Part shown: positions 51,686-59,210 of the stretch, piece after piece
How the letters are laid out: the number at the start of each line of letters is the position of its first letter
Numbering within the stretch: the stretch's first letter is position 1
From: Candidatus Accumulibacter regalis
Lineage (GTDB): Bacteria > Pseudomonadota > Gammaproteobacteria > Burkholderiales > Rhodocyclaceae
Reading direction: 5' to 3'
Assembly (NCBI GenBank): GCA_000585075.1
Contig: JEMY01000028.1
Location: 1-59,210 of the forward strand
DNA length: 59,210 bases
Position numbers and translations under genes: made by a program
The notes under the pieces: generated by a model
The model's database searches: none
What the model was told of the DNA's origin: nothing
Seen by the model: the letters and a program-made list of their open reading frames with translations, nothing else

Positions 51686-52888
51686 TCATGTGGTCACCTC
51701 TTTCGGCTCCTGGCGCATGCCGATGACCGACTTGCGCCGGCTGGCCACCAATTCGGCCGCCTTACGCACCGGGTCGTCCTCGGTGTGGACGTAGCGCATG
51801 AACATCGCCACGGTCTTGTGCGCTGTCAGCGCCATGCCGACCTTGACCGGGATGCCGGAGTTGGCAATGTCGGTCGCTGAGCGGTGGCGGATGCCGTGGG
51901 TGCCGACCTTCGGTACGCCGGCGCGATCAAGGATGCGGCGCCATGCCTGGTAGTAGGAATGGGGGCCGAGTGGTTTGTCGTGATCGTTGATGGCTGGACA
52001 GATGTAGGGCGATTTGCCATAGCGAGGTGCGTTCGTCAGCAGCCGACGGGCTTCCTCGCTCAACGGCTTCGACATATCGCCCGTCTTGCTGTCCGGCCAG
52101 ACAACCCGGCCATTGGGCAAGTCGAGCCAATCCCACTGCAACAGCAGGATTTCCGACATGCGGGCCGCGAACTCGAATTGCAGCCGGACAGCCAGCAGGT
52201 GGATCGGATGCTCCAGTTCCTCGGCCTCGGCCTTGTCCAGATAGGCGAACAGCTTGACCATCTGTTCGTCGGTGATGAGGCGGGTCGAGCCTTTCTCCGG
52301 GTACTTGGGCACGTGGCGGCAGGGATTCGAGCCGTCGGGCCGGTAGCCCCACAGCTCGGCCAGGTTGAACATCTTGCGGACAAGCGACAGCACGCGATTG
52401 GCCTGCGTCGGAGACTTCTCCATGCGCTTCATCAGCGCGGTGATGTCGTGGCGCGTGACCTCGTGAACCTTCTTGCTGCCGAAGGCCGGGATGACGAAGC
52501 TGTCGATCTGGTACTGGTAGCCGGCCTGCGTGCTGGGCTTGTTGTGCGGCCTGGAGTGGTCGTCCATGAACCGGCCGCACAGCTCCTTGACCGTCAGCGC
52601 CTTGCGGGCCTCGGCCTTGTCGAGTCCGGGGTCGCCGCCGCGCCGGACTTCGGCCAGCCAGTCTTGTGCCAGCGATCGGGCCTGTTCGACCGTCAGCTCG
52701 CCGAACTGGCCGAGGGCGGGCTTGCGCCGCACGCCGGAGTTCGTGCGGTACTGAACCATAAAGACCTTGCGGCCCGTTGGTGTTATCTTGCACAAGAAGC
52801 CCGGAACGAGCGTATCCCGGAGTTCCACGTCGCAGGTTTGCGCCTGCGCCGTGTCAACGACGGACTTGGTGAGTTTGATCTTTGCCAT
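51686..52888 (-). CDS. int: P4-type tyrosine integrase of the island
   Basis: A 400-residue integrase with an Arm-binding N-terminus (DTLVPGFLCKITPTGRKVFM), the Arg in FEFAARMSEILLLQWDW, the His-Arg pair in GTHGIRHRSATDIANSG and the Tyr in FMRYVHTEDD. It directs excision and integration at the neighbouring tRNA-Leu gene. It is read away from the att site. Classical Tn4371 uses a different integrase and site, so this ICE is a hybrid or a stack. It has a 3' fragment paralogue at 43246-43604. Confidence 0.93.
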   Translation of the reverse strand: MAKIKLTKSVVDTAQAQTCDVELRDTLVPGFLCKITPTGRKVFMVQYRTNSGVRRKPALGQFGELTVEQARSLAQDWLAEVRRGGDPGLDKAEARKALTVKELCGRFMDDHSRPHNKPSTQAGYQYQIDSFVIPAFGSKKVHEVTRHDITALMKRMEKSPTQANRVLSLVRKMFNLAELWGYRPDGSNPCRHVPKYPEKGSTRLITDEQMVKLFAYLDKAEAEELEHPIHLLAVRLQFEFAARMSEILLLQWDWLDLPNGRVVWPDSKTGDMSKPLSEEARRLLTNAPRYGKSPYICPAINDHDKPLGPHSYYQAWRRILDRAGVPKVGTHGIRHRSATDIANSGIPVKVGMALTAHKTVAMFMRYVHTEDDPVRKAAELVASRRKSVIGMRQEPKEVTT

Positions 52889-53065
52889 GAGGTGCTCCTG
52901 AAAGGCCCCGATTCCAGGGGCCGGCTAGGAGCCAGGCGGAGGGGAACCGGGGCGGTTTGCATCGCGCACCGGGATATGATCGAAGGCATTGGTCTGGCGG
53001 AAAACCTGCTACAGCAAGCCTCATCCAAGTCCAGCGTTAGCCCGGTGCGGATGCCATGCTCTGGC

Positions 53066-53116
53066 TTAAAATCTCTCGGCCTTGCGGCTGTGCCGGTTCG
53101 ATCCCGGCTCCGGGCA
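53066..53116 (+). other. tRNA-Leu 3' fragment, attachment site of the island
   Basis: CTTAAAATCTCTCGGCC followed by TGCCGGTTCGATCCCGGC and TCCGGGCA form the anticodon loop (anticodon TAA), variable arm, T-arm and acceptor strand of a tRNA-Leu. The 5' half is missing: the anticodon stem partner is not present upstream. The full tRNA should sit at the other end of the element, left of this window. CGA instead of CCA follows. Confidence 0.8.
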
Positions 53117-53153
53117 CGACCCTTTCACCGCCGGCCCTCTGCCCTGGTTTCCG

Positions 53154-54837
<1,684 letters not shown>

Positions 54838-54845
54838 GCCTGCCG

Positions 54846-55700
54846 ATGACCACTGCCGTGCTCGAAGAAGTCGCCGCCAGCCGCTGTTTCGGGGGCTGGC
54901 AGCGACGTTACCGGCACTCGTCGGCGACGCTGCGCTGCGCGATGGTGTTTTCCGTCTACCTGCCGCCGCAGGCCGAGAGCGGCAGGGTGCCGGCGCTGTA
55001 CTGGCTCTCCGGGCTGACCTGCAGCGACGAGAATTTCATGCACAAGGCCGGCGCACAGCACCTGGCTGCCGAGCTCGGCGTGGCCATCGTCGCCCCCGAT
55101 ACCAGTCCACGCGGCGCGCATGTTCCGGGTGACCCGGAAGGCGCCTGGGACTTCGGACACGGCGCCGGTTTCTACCTCGACGCCACGCAGCAGCCGTGGG
55201 CCGAGAATTACCGGATGCACGACTACGTCGTCCGGGAACTGCCGGCGCTGATCGAAGCTCAGTTGCCGATCGACTCGCGGCGCGCCATCAGCGGCCATTC
55301 GATGGGCGGCCACGGCGCGCTGGTCTGCGCCCTGCGCAACCCCGGCCGTTACCGGGCAGTGTCGGCCTTTGCCCCGATCAGCCACGCCATCGACAGCCCG
55401 TGGGGGCAGAAGGCCTTTGCCCGCTATCTCGGCGAAGGGCGTAGCGCGTGGAAGGAGTGGGATGCCTGCGAGCTGATCGCCAGCGCCGGCGAACGCCTGC
55501 CCCTGCTCGTCGACCAGGGCGAGGCGGACGGTTTCCTGCTCGCCCAACTGCAGCCCGAGAAGCTGCGCCAGGCCTGTGCCGCGGTCGGTCATCCGCTGCG
55601 CCTGCGTGTGCACCCCGCGTACGATCACAGCTACTACTTCATCGCCAGCTTCATCGACGACCACCTGCGCCACCACGCCGCGGCCCTGCTCGCTCCCTGA
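54846..55700 (+). CDS. fghA: S-formylglutathione hydrolase
   Basis: A 284-residue esterase with the nucleophile GHSMGGHGALV near residue 150, Asp region LVDQGEADGFL and the catalytic His in HPAYDHSYYFIASFI. Start region has GGWQRRYRHSSATLRCAMVF, typical of the family. It hydrolyses S-formylglutathione to formate and glutathione, after frmA. The pair is co-transcribed. Confidence 0.95.
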   Translation: MTTAVLEEVAASRCFGGWQRRYRHSSATLRCAMVFSVYLPPQAESGRVPALYWLSGLTCSDENFMHKAGAQHLAAELGVAIVAPDTSPRGAHVPGDPEGAWDFGHGAGFYLDATQQPWAENYRMHDYVVRELPALIEAQLPIDSRRAISGHSMGGHGALVCALRNPGRYRAVSAFAPISHAIDSPWGQKAFARYLGEGRSAWKEWDACELIASAGERLPLLVDQGEADGFLLAQLQPEKLRQACAAVGHPLRLRVHPAYDHSYYFIASFIDDHLRHHAAALLAP

Positions 55701-55748
55701 GTCGATCGCTCGCCGCCCGCGGTCTGCCCGCCGCCACACGCGCCCGCT

Positions 55749-55783
55749 CGTCATTGCGCGTCGCTACGCTCCTGGCAATGACG
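55749..55783. repeat. Dispersed inverted repeat between convergent genes
   Basis: CGTCATTGC at 55749-55757 pairs with GCAATGACG at 55775-55783. This kind of GTCATTGC hairpin is a common interspersed repeat in proteobacteria. It lies between fghA and the GGDEF gene and may act as terminator for both. Confidence 0.6.
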
Positions 55784-55871
55784 GGGAGTGGGTGATGGGG
55801 AATGCTGGCCCTGATTCGGCGCCGCGGGGAGCGCTGTGGGGCGGGCGAAATCCAGCCACTGCCCGGCTTTC

Positions 55872-57791
55872 TCAGCTGGCGACGATTACCCGGTTGCGAC
55901 CTTCGTTCTTCGCCTGGTAGAGCGCTGCGTCGGCGGCCTGGATGAGCGCCTGGCTGTCCTTTTCGGAACCAAGGGCCGGCGCTACGCCGATACTCACGCT
56001 GACCGGCAGCGCCTGATGTTCCCACACGAAATCGTATTTCTCGACCATTGCCCGTATGCGTTCGGCGATCTGTGCCGCGGCGCGCGCGTTGGCGTTCGGC
56101 AGCACCGCGGCGAATTCCTCGCCACCGTAGCGAAAAACCAGATCCTCGCCGCGCGAGGTCCGCTTGAGCAGGTCGGCGAGCTGGCGCAGGACGGCGTCGC
56201 CGGCGGGGTGCCCGTGGCTGTCGTTGATGCGCTTGAAGTGGTCGATGTCGAGCAGCAGAAAGGCCATGGGCAGCGCGTTGGACTGCGAGAATGCCCATTC
56301 CGAGGCCAGAAAGTCGAGGCCGTGGCGCCGGTTCGGGAGCTGCGTCAGCGTATCGGTCAGCGCATCCTGCAGCAGGCGCTTGTGGGCGACGGCGAACTCG
56401 CCGGTCGAACGCATGATGCCGCGGCGCTCGCGTTGGATCTCCGCGCGCAGCAGAATCATTCGCGTGGCGGTATTCAGCCGTACGCGCAAGGTCTGTACGG
56501 TCAGCGGCTTGACCAGTACGTCGTCGGCGCCGGCGTCGATGGCCTCGACGATGTGGCCCTCGCTTTCCGGCGAAGCCAGGAGCAGGGCATAGGTCTCCTT
56601 GCCGGCACTGGTCTGGCGCAGGATGCGGCAGAAGGCTGCCGCCTTGAGTCCGGGCATCGACATGTCGGCAATGACGATCTGCGCCGGCTGGCGCAGCGCC
56701 TGCTTCAGTCCTTCCGGGGTGCTGTCGAGCAGCACCGGCAGATGTCCGAGCTGTTCGATCTGTTCCATCAGCGTGGGCAGCTCGGCGGCCGGAACGCCGA
56801 GCACCTGTACCTGCAGGCGCTGCCCGGCCGCCTTTCCCGTCTGCTCGGGGTTGGCGGCGCTGACCCTCAGGCTGGGCGGGCTGGCGGCGAGTATTTCGGC
56901 GAACGGGGGCAGTTCCTGCGTGCGCACCTGCAGCGTCGCCCCCCATTCGCGCCAGCGCCGCGACATCCGGTCGACCATGTCGTTGAGCGCGTCACCGCCG
57001 ACTCCCAGGCGCGCAGCCCGGGTCAGAAGACCCGGCAGAAGGCTCCAGCGGGCTTCCTCGTCGGCCATGCAGATTTCGGCCAGCGAGCAGGCAAAGTTGA
57101 GCGAGTGGGTCAGCGTCTGCAAGCGCGAGCCGTCGGGAAAGCCGGCGACATCGGGTTGCTCCTGATGGTAGGCGGCCTGGATCAGCATGTCCGGCAATCC
57201 CCACTCGGCGAGCATGCTGGCGCCGAGCTGGCGATGGTCCATGTCGAAGCGTTCGCGCTCCAGAGTCGCCAGATCCTGCTGCAGTTCCCTTGCCGCGATC
57301 AGTACCGCGGCGTACTCGTCGGGGTAGAGCGAGGCCATCGCCAGTTCGCCGACCCTGGTCAGCAGGCCGATGGTGAAGATGTCTTCGCTGGAAATCTGCG
57401 CGAAACGGGCGAGCTCCTGGCAGGCGATACCCGTGGCCAGCGAATGGCTCCAGAAAGACGTGTAATCGAACTCGGCGCACTGGCCTGTCTTGTGGCTGTG
57501 CATTACCGACAGGCCGATGACCAGGTCGCGGACCTTGAACGATCCGAGGGCAACGATTGCCCGTTGCAGGGAGACGATCGGCCGCGTGCGGCCAAAGGCG
57601 GCGGCGTTGGCGAACTTGAGCAGGCGCCCCGCAATCGCCGGGTCCGACTGGACCAGGCGCACCAGTTCCAGGACCCGGAAATCGTCGCGCTGCAGAAGCG
57701 TGATGATCGCGAAGGCAACGCCCTTGGGCGACGGCAATTTGCCGGTCGCCTTCATCAAGCGGTAGCGTTCGGGGTCGACGAAGCTGATCAA
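55872..57791 (-). CDS. HDOD-REC-GGDEF signalling protein
   Basis: The 639-residue protein has an N-terminal HDOD domain (LLQRDDFRVLELVRLVQSDP, GLLTRVGELAMASLYPDE), a receiver-like domain (IVIADMSMPGLKAAAFCRIL, VLVKPLTVQTL) and a GGDEF domain (LLLDIDHFKRINDSHGHPAG, FRYGGEEFAAVLPNA). The GGEEF motif is intact, so it is probably an active diguanylate cyclase making cyclic di-GMP. HDOD domains are linked to signalling and phosphodiesterase loss of function. No partner kinase is adjacent. Confidence 0.9.
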   Translation of the reverse strand: MISFVDPERYRLMKATGKLPSPKGVAFAIITLLQRDDFRVLELVRLVQSDPAIAGRLLKFANAAAFGRTRPIVSLQRAIVALGSFKVRDLVIGLSVMHSHKTGQCAEFDYTSFWSHSLATGIACQELARFAQISSEDIFTIGLLTRVGELAMASLYPDEYAAVLIAARELQQDLATLERERFDMDHRQLGASMLAEWGLPDMLIQAAYHQEQPDVAGFPDGSRLQTLTHSLNFACSLAEICMADEEARWSLLPGLLTRAARLGVGGDALNDMVDRMSRRWREWGATLQVRTQELPPFAEILAASPPSLRVSAANPEQTGKAAGQRLQVQVLGVPAAELPTLMEQIEQLGHLPVLLDSTPEGLKQALRQPAQIVIADMSMPGLKAAAFCRILRQTSAGKETYALLLASPESEGHIVEAIDAGADDVLVKPLTVQTLRVRLNTATRMILLRAEIQRERRGIMRSTGEFAVAHKRLLQDALTDTLTQLPNRRHGLDFLASEWAFSQSNALPMAFLLLDIDHFKRINDSHGHPAGDAVLRQLADLLKRTSRGEDLVFRYGGEEFAAVLPNANARAAAQIAERIRAMVEKYDFVWEHQALPVSVSIGVAPALGSEKDSQALIQAADAALYQAKNEGRNRVIVAS

Positions 57792-57954
57792 GGAAGTCTG
57801 GGTTCCGGCATTTGCGGGCGATTATGCTACAAAACGCGGTTCATCGGCGGCCGGATGAGGCGCCTCTGGCGCCACCGCCCCTGCGCCGCCGGGCGGCGAA
57901 AGCCGGTCGCCGATCTGCACGCCGCCGCGTGCCAGGCCGCGGCCTGCCGTTTCT

Positions 57955-58311
57955 TCACAGCAGCTCGGTGTCGTCGTGCCGGTAGGGCGGGCTGCAGCAG
58001 CAGAGCAGGTGCAGCGCTTCGCCGTCGCCGGCGGTGACGCTGTGCGCCGTTCCCGGCCTGATCAGCACGGTGTCGCCGACGCCAATGGCCAGCGTTTCGC
58101 CGGCCAGGGTCATGATTCCTGCGCCGCGCGTCACGTGATAGAGCTCCTCGCTGAGCCGGTGGCGATGCAGACGCGTCTGCTGACCCGGCTGGATGATCGC
58201 CTCGGCGAGACTCTGCTGGCGGTTGCCATGCACGTCGGGATGCATCAGCTCGCGGATTTCGGAGCCGTCACGGGTGACGTAGGCGGTGATCTCGCGGCGA
58301 CTGGTCTTCAT
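57955..58311 (-). CDS. Cupin-domain protein
   Basis: A 118-residue single cupin: QPGQQTRLHRHRLSEELYHV and VGDTVLIRPGTAHSVTAGD give the two cupin motifs with His ligands and a Glu. Its tail has CCCS and a His-rich end. The start overlaps the SRAP stop by ATGA. Substrate is unknown. Confidence 0.85.
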   Translation of the reverse strand: MKTSRREITAYVTRDGSEIRELMHPDVHGNRQQSLAEAIIQPGQQTRLHRHRLSEELYHVTRGAGIMTLAGETLAIGVGDTVLIRPGTAHSVTAGDGEALHLLCCCSPPYRHDDTELL

Positions 58312-58994
58312 GTTTCCTTTTCCCGCAGGGCGGTGATCAGCGCCGGATCGTCCTCGTTGACCTTGCCGACGCGGGGGCTCACCGGCCACGTCTGCAGCTC
58401 GCCGTCCGGGCACGGGCGGATCAGGTCTCCAGCCTCGTCGGCCGGAGCGCTCAGCCAGGCCTGCCAGTGTTGGCGAGCGACAATCAGCGGCAGGCGCGGG
58501 TGAATCGCGCGCAAGCCTTCGTTGGCAGCGGTGGTGACGATACAGCAGCTGCGTACGACCTCGCCGTCCGGCGCGGTCCACGCTTCCCACAGTCCGCCGA
58601 AGGCCATCACTTCACCGGATTGCAAGGAGCTGTAGAAGGGCTGCTTGCGCGCCGGCCCGGCAGGCGCGGCGATGGCTTGCCACTCGTAGAAGCCGCTCGC
58701 CGGAATCAGGCAGCGGCGTTTGCGGAACGCGTCGCGAAAGGCAGGCTTGTCGCTTAGCGACTCGCCGCGGGCGTTGATCAGACGCGCTGCCAGCGCCGGG
58801 TCTTTCGCCCACTGCGGCAGGAGACCCCAGCGCAGCAGGTGGGCCACGCGTTGCCCGCCTGGCGACTGGCGAATGACCGCAACATCGGTCGCCGGGGCGA
58901 TGTTGTAGCGCGCCGCAAGCTCGACGCATTGGTCGAGGGCGAAGTGTCGCGAGAGCTGCGAGCGAGGGGCAGCGAGGGCATAGCGTCCACACAT
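58308..58994 (-). CDS. SRAP-domain protein (YedK/HMCES)
   Basis: The 228-residue product starts MCGRYALAAPRSQLSRHFAL; Cys2 is the crosslinking residue. AARYNIAPATDVAVI, LINARGESLSDKPAFRDAFR, RCLIPASGFYEWQ and AIHPRLPLIVA are the standard SRAP motifs. The protein protects abasic sites in single-strand DNA. It starts 216 bases from the window end and is coupled to the cupin gene. Confidence 0.93.
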   Translation of the reverse strand: MCGRYALAAPRSQLSRHFALDQCVELAARYNIAPATDVAVIRQSPGGQRVAHLLRWGLLPQWAKDPALAARLINARGESLSDKPAFRDAFRKRRCLIPASGFYEWQAIAAPAGPARKQPFYSSLQSGEVMAFGGLWEAWTAPDGEVVRSCCIVTTAANEGLRAIHPRLPLIVARQHWQAWLSAPADEAGDLIRPCPDGELQTWPVSPRVGKVNEDDPALITALREKET

Positions 58995-59112
58995 GGGCGG
59001 AGTGTAGCAGCGTCGACCGATGCGGCGAAGACGCAGCGGCGCCCGGGCGGGCGAACGCTGCTCGCGGTGCGTTTCTTGATCGGCGGCAAGGGCGCGAGCC
59101 CGGGTCGCTGCG

Positions 59113-59160
59113 TATAATCCTCGCCCTAAGCCTGGCCGGCGACGCTTGTCGTCGCCGGCC
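59113..59160 (+). promoter_or_regulatory. -10-like box and strong hairpin before a new gene
   Basis: TATAAT at 59113-59118 is a perfect -10 sequence without a good -35. GGCCGGCGAC at 59134-59143 pairs with GTCGCCGGCC at 59151-59160. An ATG at 59200 opens a frame that leaves the window. The hairpin could be a leader structure. Confidence 0.45.
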
Positions 59161-59210
59161 ACCGGTTCACCTCCTTCCCGCTCAGCGTGTCCATCCGCCA
59201 TGTCCCGCCG

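Noticed and set aside
51283-51726. + strand frame across higB
   Set aside because: higB on the - strand has a good ribosome site, an operator and antitoxin partner.

Overview
The window is mostly one integrative and conjugative element (ICE) of the Tn4371 type in a high-GC, probably betaproteobacterial (Rhodocyclales-like) chromosome. The last 6 kb (about 53.1-59.2 kb) is host chromosome: DUF1178 protein, glutathione-dependent formaldehyde oxidation (frmA, fghA), an HDOD-REC-GGDEF protein, a cupin and an SRAP protein. The junction is the 3' part of a tRNA-Leu gene at 53066-53116, next to a P4-type tyrosine integrase. The host assignment is an inference from GC content and gene order, not a match to a known genome.

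Layout: 1-8634 (- strand) is the mating-pair and coupling module (trbL, trbK, trbJ, trbE, trbD, trbC, trbB, a CopG-like regulator, traG), read toward position 1. trbL runs off the left edge, so trbF/G/I and the left att site lie outside. 8870-10089 holds a second EexN lipoprotein and a LysR (traR-like) regulator. 10244-24481 (+ strand) is defence cargo: a HTH protein, a DUF499-like ATPase, a short PglZ-like phosphatase, an AAA ATPase plus subtilase pair like ietA/ietS, a DUF1156 zinc-ribbon DNA methylase, a small unknown protein and a SNF2 helicase. The genes overlap or nearly touch and look like one operon. 24522-39334 is the ICE backbone: relaxase rlxS, an oriT-like hairpin region, traF, DUF2840, a RHH protein, parA, iterons, repA, alpA, DUF2285, DUF2958, a small XRE protein, DUF736, a GNAT protein, a large ParB, DUF932, a zinc-finger-like protein and a RadC-like protein. 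39726-42970 is an arsenic operon (arsR, arsI, arsC, acr3, an arsC-GNAT fusion).

The right end is a scar zone and a second island. A broken DUF1016 gene and an integrase 3' fragment (42978-43604) abut an IS1380-family element (43605-45238). Then come two converging operons rich in nucleotide-signalling domains: on + a TIR protein, a SLOG protein and a ThsB-like TIR; on - a second ThsB-like TIR, Nmad2, a MazG-like protein and a uracil-DNA glycosylase-like protein. A higBA toxin-antitoxin pair, the intact integrase and the tRNA-Leu att site follow. The two related integrase copies in the same orientation suggest two elements stacked at one tRNA gene, with the junction reduced by the IS.

The two best candidates for undescribed systems are the converging TIR/SLOG and TIR/Nmad2/MazG/UDG operons (45.6-50.8 kb) and the ATPase-PglZ-ietAS-methylase-helicase operon (10.2-24.5 kb). 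The latter looks like a hybrid of BREX/Hma-type and ietAS defence genes.
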